Positions 23,701 through 36,117 of a DNA stretch of 64,000 nucleotides are shown here, piece by piece. Under the pieces are notes generated by a model. That model did not search any database and was not told where the DNA came from. It worked only from the letters and a program-made list of their open reading frames with translations. Numbering within the stretch: position 1 is the stretch's first letter; each line of letters starts with the position of its first letter. The position numbers were made by a program, and so were the translations under genes. The DNA is taken from assembly GCA_964057225.1 (NCBI GenBank), contig OZ059894.1, forward strand, positions 17,762,476-17,826,475. Reading direction: 5' to 3'. This stretch comes from Auanema rhodensis (taxonomy: Eukaryota > Nematoda > Chromadorea > Rhabditida > Rhabditidae).

Positions 23701-26700
23701 TCCATTAAACATTTCAGACGCTCATTTTCTCTCTGATATTGCTCAAATCTGAAATTATACTACATATAAGACTAACAACAATTTCGGACATACTTCATGG
23801 TTAATTCACTAATCATCTGTTTTTGTCGAATAATGAGAGCCATCTCGTCAATGTCTCCAGAGCCACTGTTGAGAGCAAATGATAATCCAGTGTTATTCAA
23901 TAGCATATTCTTGCTATCACCTTTTGAGGATTCTAAAAAAATTTATGCACCAATACTAATTAAGAGATAACATACCGGATTCTCTCACACTGCCGACACG
24001 ACTAAATGCGGGTGAAGCCAGCAAATTAGCGTTCTGTAGAAGCTGTTCTCGCATTTGAGCAACTTCGCTTTCTGCTTGAATTCTGCTGCTAGACTCTAAG
24101 AAGACAAATGTGCAAAGTTATGCTTGAGAATGTTTACAAAAAACATTCTGATACCAACCAGAGTTTAACTGCTGTTGCATTCTTTTATTTTCTTCCTCTA
24201 GTTGCTTAATTCGAGACATCGAAGAAGTAATTTCATCAGTCATTGTCTGTATCTGCTTCGAACTTTCACCTTGAAGCTATAAAAAAAAGGAATCACTGAA
24301 TTACTAAACAAGATATACCAATTCAATGCGACTTTGCAACTCATGCATCTTTGTTTCCAGCTCGCCCTTTTGAGCTTCTTTAACATCGCATTCAGTTTCT
24401 AAACGTTCAACTTCCAGTTCCAGTTCTTCCCTACGGTTTTTGTCGGCCAGAAGAGCAGGTCTATAACAAAACTGATTTTACATATTTAAAAGTAAAATCA
24501 CACCTTTCACATTCTAGAGTAGACATCTGATTTTTTATTGAAGCCAAAGAATCAGCAACTATGATCAATTTCTTCTTCTCAGTATTCTGAAATATTATGA
24601 ATATTAAAAACGAACAGAAAATTAAAATTTAAAAACTGTTTTTTTGATTATAGATTATGGTTAGTTATATAAATACTTAATTAGATAGATGAATGACATT
24701 TGTATTACAAGCAATTTAAATTCGTTATTCTCTCAAAAATCAAATAACTAATTGCATTTCTCCTCATAAAATAGAATAATGAAATAAAAAAAATATATGT
24801 ATCATTCAGAAAATGTTAAATCGGCTTTCAATTGTGCAGTCTTGTAATCCCGCGGGGTAGACATGACCCCATCAAGCAACGCCTAGATGTCAAGTCAAAT
24901 GGTCAGTTAACGGCAGAAAATATAGAAATTCCATAACTTTAGAAAAAAATTTTTTTTTCAATACAGAGGAAAGAAAACTATATTGATAGCAAGAAACTAA
25001 GGGACTAGAAACAATCCATGTTAGTTTTCATTAGAGAATAGGAAGTAGTAGAACACTATGATGGAGAAATAAATTCATCCTTTTAAGCATTAATCAGAAA
25101 AACAGATAAGAGGATAAAGGAAAGAAACTCACCGCAGAATCCAGTTTGATTTGTAACTCAATAATCTTGTTTTCTAAACCAGTATTCAATTTTTGAAGAT
25201 GATCAACAGAGCGTGCTTCGATCTATAATAAAGGAAAATATATTCTCGAACTTAAAAGTAAATAACCTTCAGTTCACGTAGTCGTCGTTTAGCTAACCAT
25301 CTACGAACACAAGATTGGACAAGAACAATCTTCTTAGCGCGCTTAATTTGCTCTCGCCGAACCATGTAACCACGCCAGAACTTTTGGATAGTCACTGCAG
25401 ACAACTCATATCGCATCTAAATGAAAGAAGATATTAATCTTAACATGATTAAGAGAGAAACCTTTTCGAATTCTCTTCGCACCACAGATCCACGGTAATG
25501 AGCTTGGATAGCTATCGCTGATTTCTTAATCTGCTGGAATTTCTTCACAGCCAAATGCCTCCTTGAAATATATAGATACATAGAAAATCACCGTATTGTT
25601 TACAAACCTAACAGCAGTCTGGATGGTAACAGCAGCTCTAAACATTTGAAGAAACTTCAAACGTCTATAAACCAAATAAGCTCTTGTAGCAGCCTGAAGA
25701 AAAAAGAATGATCATAACTTTGAATGCAACTCAAAATAGAATCCACTGGAACGGACAACGATAATATGGAACCCCAAGGGGGGTGTCCTCTTCGTCAGCC
25801 TCTTTTTATTCCCTTTTTGCATGAAAAGTTGAACTAATTGGAATCACCAAGAGTTATAAAGCTCTTCAGTAAGTTTCCATAACACGTTCCCACGTTCACA
25901 ATATTCAACAAAACAAGTAAATGTTACCTGTATAAGCCTAACGTTCTGCTTATACTCTTCATAATATTTCCGTGCTATGTAACCTCTCCAACGAGCTTGT
26001 ATTACTGTTGCAGATATACTGAGAGTTTCGATGCGTATTCGTTCTAACAACGCAACCTTCAATATTTTATATATCATGAATCTATACAATTTTTGTTCGA
26101 ATACCTGGCCAGTACGGAAGAAAATCTTCGTTTTTCCCAAAGCGAATTTGTCAGACTTAAACCAATTTTTTAAAGAGAAATTTTCAATAAATTAGTACCT
26201 CCAAACACTTTTCACAAGCTTTTTCAGCAAAAATTCTCGGTTTATCTCTCCACAATGCTTTCCCTTCAGGGAAAAGCACCCGATACCGTCTGCCGAATTC
26301 TTCATAAGGCCACCTAAGAAGAGTAAGATGTTTGTTGTCTATATCGTTCTTAAGTATACCTCGATGGGAAACCAGCTGCAGAAATTCTCACCGTTTCCAA
26401 AACTCCGCATGCTCTTAACTGTTGAATAGCTCGTTTAGGTTCAAAATAATATCTAGAGAGGTAAGAATAGAACAAATAAGAGAGTATAAAACATACTTTT
26501 CTTTCACATCATTCGGTTTGATACAGCGGACATAGTGTGGGCGAGTAGTACACAGTACTTCCATCAATTCTTTCAATGAATCACGGAACTAAAAGAAATA
26601 ACTAAGTTATAGATTGCATTTGTATATAAACTTACTTGACTGGCCACAGTTTTTTTAACCAAACGTTTACCTCCGGCTGAATTATCGATAACACAGTGAG

Positions 26701-29299
26701 GGCCAAGTATTTCAAGAAGAAATTGGAACTGGAATAACTCGTGTCTTCAAATTACAATTTTTATTCTCACCTTAGAATTCCCAATAACTTCCAAAAGTTG
26801 CTCGCTTACAGTATCTCTATTTTTTTCTAAAAATCCAGCAGTGCGGTAAGAAACCTACAAAAAATATTTTTAAAATAGCCCAACAGAGAAAAGGCATACA
26901 TCTGCAGCAAAATGTTTGACTATGAAATCTTTGCTCTTAATTCTGGGTAAAGCAAGTTGAGGATTCTTTTTGAGAGTAGGACAGTTTGTCATTTGATTCA
27001 GCCAACCATCGTCAGATCCTCGAACAACCTGTAAAATAATGTTTTAAAATTTGGGGTTATTAGATACAATGTGTATTACCTTGCATTGTTCATCTAAATA
27101 ATCAATGAGACCTGGCCGTCCTTCGATCAAATCGATGGCAGGCTGATTGTCGTAGAACTCAATTCGAACCCATGCTATTTCTTCCCTTTCGTATTCTTCT
27201 TGCTCCAGTTTGAATACATGCTGGAATAAATATATAAGAACTGTATTGAAAAAGAAATTTGCCTGATTGAATTGTTGTTGCAGTTTTTCATTAGCATAGT
27301 TGATGCAAAACTGTTCAAAGCTGTTAACTTCAAACGTTTCAAAACTGAAAAAAAAGAATAACTTAAAAATATGGCAATAAAGACTTACCCATATATATCA
27401 AGAACACCCACAAACTTTTCATTTCTTCTAACCTTTTTTTCTTTAGGCATGAGTGCGTCGTTCATTTTATCTACTAGCCATCCGAATACACAAGCATAAA
27501 TCAATTTAGATAAAGCATCTCGAGATCTTATGGCCTTCAAATTAAGAATTATAACAGTGCATATATCATTATTAATATTACATCAGATTTACTTAATCCT
27601 TTTCTTACAACCTCTCCGGCAGCTCTAATTTCTCTGACTGTAAGCCAGAGCTGGAGTTCGCTTACTGGGATTCCATAGAGCTCGGAACAAAGACGATGAA
27701 GTTCTTGATGATTTTCTGCCTAGAATAATTGCTTTAGGAACATACGGATATCGAAAAATAACCGATATAGAACAATTATCGTCCACATCAGTAAATTGAA
27801 TGTTTCCCAATAACAATATTCCAGCTAAAACTCTCATGATATCTTGTTGCACATGTTCATTAAAGCCCAATTTGGAGAATGCCTAACAACAAATTACTAA
27901 AAGAAATCCTATATCTATTTATAACCTTAATAGTTTCATCAAAATCTTTCTTATCATCAACCCCAGGTATCCGACTATCTCCACCTTGTGCTGTATACCA
28001 GTATGATTCACAAGGACCTAAGAATGAATCATGCTTAAGTAAACTATAAATCAGAATAATACACACCTAACTGAAGATTTTTTATTATAGAATGATCCCG
28101 TGATCGGCACATTTGATAAAAAATATGATAATTACGTTCATTCCTAGTCTAAAAGTCATAATATAAGCAAATTATTAACAATATAAATGTTACCTGAAAC
28201 ACAAGTCTACTTTTTTCAAGCAAATATGTTTTCATTTCAGCACCAGATATGGCAAATCGATCTCCGAAATTAATTTGAATATATTTTCCAAAACGCGAAG
28301 AATTATCATTTCTTAAAAACAAAATATATTCGAAATATTGCACAGAAATTTACCTTATAGTTTTAGCATTTCCAATAGCTTCCATAATAGGATTGGTAGC
28401 TAGAACACGCTCTTCAATTCCCATGGAGCCTTTTCTAGAGCTCGCAATAGAAGCGAAATATCTATAATTCCTCGTAAGAGTTACCGTTATAAATTACATT
28501 GAAACCTCATCACAAATTTCGCAGAAACTGTTTTACCAGCACCAGATTCACCACTTACTATGATTGATTGGCATTTACCAAATTCAGATAAATCAAAGAA
28601 AGCCTAATAAATGAATAAAAATAAAAAAAGTCCTATAACAATACTAACTTCTTCAGCTACAGCATATATATGAGGATCTAGATCACGAACTTGCTTTCCA
28701 ACTCCTCGATATACCTTGAAAAAGGAAAATATGTATAGTCACAATTTCTTTAACAAACCTGAATGACATCGTCACCATACAGATGTGAGCAATCTGCATA
28801 TGGATTGATAGCTACAAGTACTATCCCACAGTATGTATATATATTTTCTCGATCAACAAATCGAAAATGCAAGTTATGCAGAACTATAACAAGATAATAG
28901 AAAACATAAGAATATTATATGTACCGGCAGGTTCATGAAGGTATGATAAAGCAGTAAGATCATCTTTCCCTAACAAAATAGATGGATTTCTTAAGAAAGG
29001 CAATTGATCTAGAGAAGTTATAGGATATTCAACGTGCTAAAAATAAAAATAAGAAAATCACCAGCACCAGAAATATAAATTTACCTGATCATTTTCTAGC
29101 CGGATCTTCACTGACTTTGACTGGAATGTTATGTCTTCCTCCAATTCTCCGCCAATCCATACCAGCTCTGGATGTCGATGCCAGACTCGTGCATTTTTCT
29201 AAGAATATGATTGAATAATAGAGAGCTTTATGAAAGACGAACCTTATAATTTTCAAGAGGAAAGATATGTCCTCTTCCTAGCGTACCGTTATTATCCAT
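17760..29299 (-). CDS. hum-2: Class V unconventional myosin heavy chain
   Basis: About 49 exons chain in phase into about 1,780 residues, the usual length for myosin V, an actin motor that carries organelles and RNA. The SH3-like N terminus and motor domain lie at 29299-26105. They include [20 protein letters not shown], the P-loop GESGAGKT (about residue 176), a switch-1-like [13 protein letters not shown], the switch-2 motif VLDIYG and an actin-contact region HYVRCIKPN. Six IQ motifs follow (26056-25267, for example [16 protein letters not shown] and [15 protein letters not shown]), the canonical number for this class. Coiled coil lies at 25222-23057. After a 2 kb intron come tail exons (21058-20981, 20938-20845), a 1.4 kb intron, and the globular dilute-type cargo domain (19467-17760; [31 protein letters not shown]). 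The protein ends [12 protein letters not shown]. The ATG follows a GTTAG acceptor by 11 bases, suggesting trans-splicing. One intron (27221-27262) uses a GC donor. The symbol is that of the C. elegans class V myosin. Confidence 0.93.
21136..21225 (-). other. Candidate alternative first exon of the myosin V gene
   Basis: Inside the 2 kb intron between coiled coil and tail, an ATG (21225) opens [20 protein letters not shown] and continues ten codons to a good donor at 21136. It is in phase with the next tail exon (21058). No acceptor joins it in phase to the upstream exon ending at 23057, but a TATTCAG acceptor lies about 55 bp before the ATG. It could therefore start a separate tail-only product of about 500 residues. 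This is inference without transcript data. Confidence 0.4.
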
Positions 29300-32200
29300 A
29301 AAATGTTTCACCTAACACATCAACTAAAAATAAAAGTAAAATAATAAATATATAAACGATGAATAATATTTTTACGATACCACGTCACAGTTCAGTATGA
29401 AACACATATACTATATTTGATTAGGCCATGATAAGAATTTGAAATTTTGTAATCATGATCAGTAAATAAAAAGCAACTATAAGATAACAACAAAATTTTC
29501 GAATAAATTAACTACGGGTTGTACAAACAAGGAGACTTTGGTGTAACATCAACGACAACGAATACGAACAGGATAGCTAATCAATCAAAGCATCTCAAAT
29601 TCTATTTAAAAGGTATAATCAGTTATGCACACAAGTACACTTGTAATGAGGAAGGATATTTAATGATGACAAGTCATTTGAAAGAGAATATACGCGTGCT
29701 ATATTTTTTTCATGGTATATTGTGGAATATATAATTAATATTCAAAATTTGTTGTGAGAAGGGGGCGAGGACTAGTAAAACGCAATAAAACGAAAAGAAT
29801 CGACTTCTATGCTAGGAATAAATCAGAAGGAGACCATTCGCGCAGCTGAAGATGTCACGAAAAAAAGATATAAAACAGTGACCATAAATAAGAAAGTGCA
29901 TTTTCATCTCGCGTATATGGTACGCATGAAATTTCATACGATATCACTGAACTTTAACAGGCGATAGACAACGATGAGATAGATAATAAACAGAACAAAT
30001 GTTCAATTGAACAGACAAAACGGAATGGAACTGTCGGTCCGTGACCCGAAACCCATGAGTGGAGAGGATTACACGAAACACAAAGCACTAAAACGACCAA
30101 GTCCGAATGTCGTTTTCAAAACACAGAAACCTATTGACGAGGCATACTCCAGTTATTTTGAAAAAAAAAGTGATCCATTACTTACGGATATTCAGATGAG
30201 AGAAGCAAAAAAAATTGAAATTTAGGTGCTTAGGAACAACAGGCAAAGAACTAATGCTGTGATACAAAACGTAAATAGAGAGAGCGCACTTCAGAGCTAA
30301 AAATAGGATAATTTCGCTGAAAGAACGAAAAAATGAGGCTAACACTTTAATCGTTTAGTGCAGGTATGAATAAGAAAAAAAATATAATGAACAGTCCAAC
30401 CGGTTGCAATAGGGAGCAAAGTAAAAATAAGTACGTGAAATATGGATCATTAGCATATCGAGAGCATAACAAAAAAAAAATAAAAGCATAAATGGCCTTC
30501 TGAATATACAAAGAAGATTTTTGAGTTCACAATGACAAAAAAGGTATACGCGAAGAACAAGAGACACTTGTAGGAATCGTGCTACATAGCTAAAGAGTTA
30601 TGAGAGATCTAGAACTAAGAGAATACTAAGAGAGCTACTGTCATGGTCTCCAGTAAACGACATGCAAATTATCGCGTTACATTCAGATGACTTTACCATA
30701 CCAGTTTATAGGTTTCGCAGATTGTATATCAAATCGAATTAGAGAAAAGGGAGAAAATGCAAGGACACTCAAACACTCAATGTAAATGATCTCATATACA
30801 AAATTCCTGCCTGATTTATTAATTTTAGAGTGTTTTGAAATGGTATGTTTGAAATAGGAGTCCTGGATAGAAAGACAGAAAGCAAGATTGCAAAGAAATC
30901 AGAAAACGCAAGAGAAAGAGAAGAACGAAAGCTTCATCAGCTTAGTACAATAGGACCTATGTTGTCTAGCTCAAACAGTCGGTCAGCAGCTGGACGACGG
31001 CGAAGAAAACGAATTGTCGACTGCTCATTCGTCAATTCTCGTAGAGGAGATTAAGAAGCAAAAGTGAAGTGGTCACAAAAACATATGACAATGACTTTCA
31101 CGAAGATCGGCTGTTCCTGCTTCAAATAGTTGACAATGTACGTGCTAGTTTGCTCAAATGATATTACCTTACATATAAATTGAAAATACATAATATAAAA
31201 ATGGAAGTAGCATAGTATAGTATTGAAAAACTTTGCCAGACAGGTTGTTCATTGTAGAGTTTTGTTAGCAAGTGACAGAAAGATGACTACCAAGCCATCT
31301 AGGTAAACGAGAAGGATGAGAGGAGACATGTTTACACAACAATCAATTCATCTAGGGCAATGGTCAGAAAGCTGTCGGGCTGCTAGCTAGCATACCAAAA
31401 AGAGAAAGTTAGAGAAGAAACCAGGAGACGATGATGCAAAGACGATGAATGGCTATATATTATGAAAGCAAGCAAAAAGAATATAGTAGTAGTGTGAGGA
31501 ACGCTAAAAAGAGGGACGATCATTCAACTATAGATGAAGTGAGGAAGAGTAGTAGATTCATTTTATATGTCCTTTTACTGCAACATAAATAGAAAAACCA
31601 ACAAAACGAATGAGAGTGAAACACTTTGAATGTGAGAAGTTTTATGCTCGACAAAAATTTTAAAATCTTCAAAATGTATAAAGAAACTTATACTTAGTTA
31701 TAAGAACAAACATCTGACTAATAGAAAATCTTTAGCATACTGAGGTTTATTGATTGATTGACAAAGACTATTTATGGTGTAAAATAAATATCTCTTCCAA
31801 GGGTTCGAGAACAGTTCAAAAAAGGCGCCAGTTGGTTAAATTATTTAAGATATATCTATTCTCAATTCAACAAAATGAAAAATAAAAACAAGGCTTTCAC
31901 TAAAAGAAAAACTAGTGGTAAGGAAAAAAAAGGTGAATCAACAGTTTGGATATTAAATATTTTGAGAGGCTAATACTATTTTTCATGTATGGAAATTGGC
32001 TTTATTTTTTGGCAGCGAACGGGTTAAAGAGAAAACTCAATCATGCTAGTATTACTATGTTAATATTATGAAAAAAATAGTTGATGTTATACTCTATGTA
32101 ACATCAAACCTTCCAACAAAATAAATGAAAAATGATATTAAAAGCTATCTTGGTTTTTATATGAAGACGAACGTTCCTCTTTACCTGAAATAGTCAATAA

Positions 32201-33692
32201 GGTTGTGCAGATGGACATACATCAATAGAGGGAAGCCGAGTCGAAGAAAACCGCGGGTAAGATGAAGGTTGACCAGAATAGGGATAGAGTATTTAAAGAA
32301 TATAGTGTGTACACTTTAGAGGGAGAGAGAGAGAAAGAGAGAGAGTTGCGAAACACCTGGTTGTCCTTAGTAGAATAATTGCCTTATACATGGATATTCT
32401 TTAAAAATAATGATTGAAAGAATAATAATTGAGGATGTTTCATAGAGTTCCTGACATACAAGTAAATCTGGGGAAAGTAATTAAAATACTGAACCGGTTT
32501 CAAATTCTTTCTTTCTTTTTTTGGAGGGAAAAATGGGCCATATAAAGATATTTATAAGAATCAATAACATTTATTTGTATTTGAAAACAAAAAGAAAACA
32601 TTAAAAAAAATAAATATGACTAAGAACAGTATTTTTATTGATTATTTTGTTATTGAACATCATTACACTTGATAATGCTTAATGATAGTTCAAGATTGAT
32701 TTGATACTGGATATAATAGATATACTATACTGTAAAGAATATAAACAATCAAAACAAAAAGAAAAACTGGAATAACCATATAATCATTGTGAATATGAAT
32801 ATTTTTAATAATTGACAAAACCGTTTAATAATTGTATGATTGACGGTTTTTGAGGAGAATATGACTTTGAGTATTTTCCAGTTAAATCGAAATCAATTTT
32901 AACGAAAGAAATTGAATATTCTTTTCGTTTTATGAAACATTTTTTTGAATTTGAAGGTGACAATTTCACATTTTGAATTTTAAATCGCTGGTCATTAAGA
33001 AGTTATCAGATATGTCCGGCTTTTCCAAGGATGTCTGCGAACTGAGAACAAACCGGTTTCATCAGGACTTTGTACTTATTTCTGATTTTTTTTATAAAAC
33101 TGCTTTACTACAAAGGTTATATGTATTGGAAATATATATTTGAAAGAATACAATATATATATGAATATATCTACGTAGATACATAATATATGTATAATCT
33201 TTAAAAGTATAATTATCTTTTTTATCAAATGCTTTTCTGATTTTTCATGTTTTAATAGAATTGAAGTAATTTATAAAAATAAATGAATATATTATGATAC
33301 ATATAGTATAGTATATATATAACCAATCTACTTACTTATATACTGTATAATCAATCAATATCAGAAAAATTTCTTTTTATAATAAAAATATTTATTTAAT
33401 AAAAAAAAACATAAAAAACATACAAATAATACAATACTAAAGAATGATATACATGTATATGTATATTTTAAGCTTAAACATTAAAGATTACAATAATTTA
33501 TGGAATATAAAAGTATTTGAATCACAAATAATTAATGAATATCAAAATATTACAATTGATTTAAGGAAAGATTTGCAAATTTAAAGTTATTATTTCTTTA
33601 AATACGGTACTATAAATAGTATTTATTCAAATTTTTGTACTCAAAGATATCGAAGAAAATGTTAAACGAGTCTAAATCTTTTTTTTTTTCAA
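29300..33692. other. 4.4 kb without a convincing gene
   Basis: Upstream of the myosin V start, between two minus-strand genes. It holds a GA-rich stretch near 32321-32346 and an AT-rich, TATA-repeat stretch at 33140-33420. Two open frames (30007-30225, 72 codons; 30845-31054, 69 codons) have no splice support and no similarity that I recognise. The region probably contains myosin regulatory DNA. Confidence 0.5.
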
Positions 33693-35273
33693 TTATATAG
33701 ATAATATATTATTTTTGATTTTTACCTTTCGCATTCCTTTTAATAAAATATCATAAACATCTTTTCGTAGAGAAATATTTAATATTAAATAAAGATAACA
33801 AGGTAAACCTATTTATTAATTTTATATATAAATATAAATATAAATAAACAAACCAGTTACAAGTACATAAAGTATTTGAGCTGCTAAAAATACTGGAAAT
33901 GGAAGTTTTGTTATATTTTGTATGATAACATAGCAAAATGCTGTACTAAAATAGAATATAGATAGAATTGTTATTTGAAGAATCATCTTAAAAAAATAAT
34001 AATTAACATATATATATATATATATATATAATTCTATTTACAGCTCTGTTTTGAAAATGACACAATTTATTGGCTTTTTGAAAAGCTTCATGTAGTCGTC
34101 GTGCGAATCCTAAGTATAAAATACTTGTAATACCAACAATACCATAATTATTAATCATTAACATATAGTTAGTGTACTGAAATTATTAGAAAAGTTAAGG
34201 TTTTCAGTTAATTTAGGTAAAACTTCATTATGGCGATCTGGATAAATCATTGGATCGCTTGAGCCAGCACCGTAAAATGAGGATGGTATTGGTGGTGGAA
34301 AAAACATACATCCTATTGTACCATATAAACAACAACAAAATATTAAAAAATATATTTTCGATGTAGAAAATATATTTTTCAAGAATATTATACTAAAATT
34401 AATTATAAAATTAATATATACATACAGTCATGGGCGATGACAATCGGACACCCCTATCTTAGAGGTTCCAGAACACACTATTCAAATTACAAAAAAAAGG
34501 TTTTGTAGTTTATGTGAAAAGATAAAAAGGCTTCCAGTGGGTGTCCGAGGTTTTGTTAGAAAGAATTATATAAAACATACTCTGATAATTCAACAATTCG
34601 TTGTATAACTAATAATAAGCATACGGTTGATGAAGTTATATAACTAGCTGAAATTTATTCATTCATATTTAAATTTAAATTTAAGGATATTCACTATACT
34701 TGATTAGTTATTATAGAAACATTTTTCTTACATTATGCAAAATCTATATAAATATTAATTGTAAACAACTTACTAAATCCACCTGCTCCAGTTAAATAGA
34801 AAATATTAGGAAAATCACAGAATGTAACTCCTGTTACAAAAATAGTTCCTAAAGTTTATATATAATGTATGTATATATCTGTATATATATATATATAAAT
34901 CAGTTACCATAAATTATAGATCCAAATATTATAGAACCTGTATCAAAAAAAGTTAAAAAAGCCATTAGTTTATAACATGATTGCATCCAATGTTTTGGTA
35001 AAAGCATAGCTCTTATACATAAAATATTTAAAATCTACATATACATTAATATAAATTAAAAATTGAAAAAAAAATTACAAGAGATACAAATCCAAATATA
35101 ATTGAAAACCATCCCCATATAGGTCTTCGATATCGTGGATTCACCAGTTGTTGCTCAGGTGTTAAAGCACTAAAATGATTGAAAATTGTTCGAATTAATC
35201 AAAAATAAAAGAATAACCTGCAGTTATATAGTTCATGATCAGTAATAGTAAAAGTTGAAATATATTTATTCAT
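33693..35273 (-). pseudogene. SRT-type serpentine chemoreceptor lacking the TM3-TM4 exon
   Basis: Eight exons are recognisable: 35273-35218, 35169-35079, 35034-34908, 34848-34774, then 34392-34224, 34176-34042, 33986-33854, 33808-33693. The N terminus has the SRT pattern: LYNC, then NPRYRRPIWGWFSIIFGFV (TM1), MQSCYKLMAFLTFFDTGSII (TM2), and GVTFCDFPNIFYLTGAGGF at the start of TM3. The C-terminal half gives a TM5-like segment followed by FFPPPIPSSFY, then TM6 and TM7 with GLPCYLYLILNISLRKDV. Between 34774 and 34392 the expected exon for the rest of TM3, the intracellular loop and TM4 is absent. The exon before it ends in phase 1 while the next opens only in phase 2, so direct joining breaks the frame. 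SRT proteins are nematode chemosensory G-protein-coupled receptors. I call it a probable pseudogene; an unusual exon that I failed to see is the alternative. Confidence 0.72.
34423..34550. repeat. Tc1/mariner-like hairpin fragment
   Basis: TACAGTCATGGGCGATGACA at about 34423 leads into TCGGACACCC (34444-34453), which pairs exactly with GGGTGTCCGA at 34539-34548, itself preceded by CAGT. The CAGT start and the CGGACACC core are typical of Tc1-like element ends. It is about 125 bp, non-coding, and sits precisely in the gap of the receptor gene. Target-site duplication is not clear. Confidence 0.45.
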
Positions 35274-36117
35274 TATCTATAAAAATAATTTTAAAAATTA
35301 CTGGAATAGCAATGAAAATAGAGATAAGTTATCTGTATTATTGAAGAAATAATATGTAGTAGTTTAAGTAAAGAGGAGGGATTTAATGTTTATGAAAGTA
35401 ATCGTTGATATTCTATCTTTTGTACTTTTATTGTAAAATCAGTAGATATATATAAAATATAATTATATATTTAATTATATAGATAATAATTATATTAAAT
35501 AATTATAAAAAAAATGATATAAATGTATTTATTTGTAAAATAAATAAGATATTATACTGAAAATGTTTTTGGCATAGCTTTTGGTTATAAGGAACGAATG
35601 ATAAATGTTGTAATTATGTTGAAAATGAATGAAAAAGAAAGAAAAAAGTTGGAAAAAGTTGGAAAAAGAAAAAAGAAAAGTTGATGTTCTAATTATGAAT
35701 TTTATATATAAAAAGATAAATTATATCGTTATAGATATAGATAATTGAATCATAAGAGTTTCCTATCTTTCTTCTCATTTTGTATATTGTATGTGTGCAT
35801 TTGAAAGTGGAATGTTTAACCGGGGCACTCATCGCTTCTTAGTTCACCTCTCTGTATCTGTATTTCTTCTGTTGTACACCAATCAACTTTCTCATACACC
35901 ACAATATCTCATCAGTTTCTCTCTATCCTTCCTCTTTGCATTAACTCCTTCGTATGTTTCAGATATACCGTCTGTAACCTCCTCCCTTTCGTATTTTCTA
36001 TCACGACGTTCTCCCAAGTATGTTCAGCATTTTCTAGTTTATTCTAAGCTTCTGTCTGAAACGTATCTAGCATATTCTATATAAGCTAATTGTTATATTT
36101 ATATTTTAATATTTGAA
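35274..36117. other. Divergent intergenic region
   Basis: Separates the minus-strand chemoreceptor from the plus-strand potassium channel and probably holds both promoters. The half next to the channel (35850-36080) is pyrimidine-rich on the plus strand; an open frame there looks compositional rather than coding. Confidence 0.5.

Noticed and set aside
24841-24890. GC-richer patch inside a myosin intron considered as a tRNA
   Set aside because: No cloverleaf with an acceptor stem and a T-loop consensus could be drawn.
30007-30225. 72-codon open frame upstream of myosin V
   Set aside because: Starts with ATG and is less AT-rich than its surroundings, but no splice sites, neighbours in phase or recognisable similarity; below what I can support.
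30845-31054. 69-codon Arg-rich open frame
   Set aside because: Isolated, low-complexity and without splice or similarity support.
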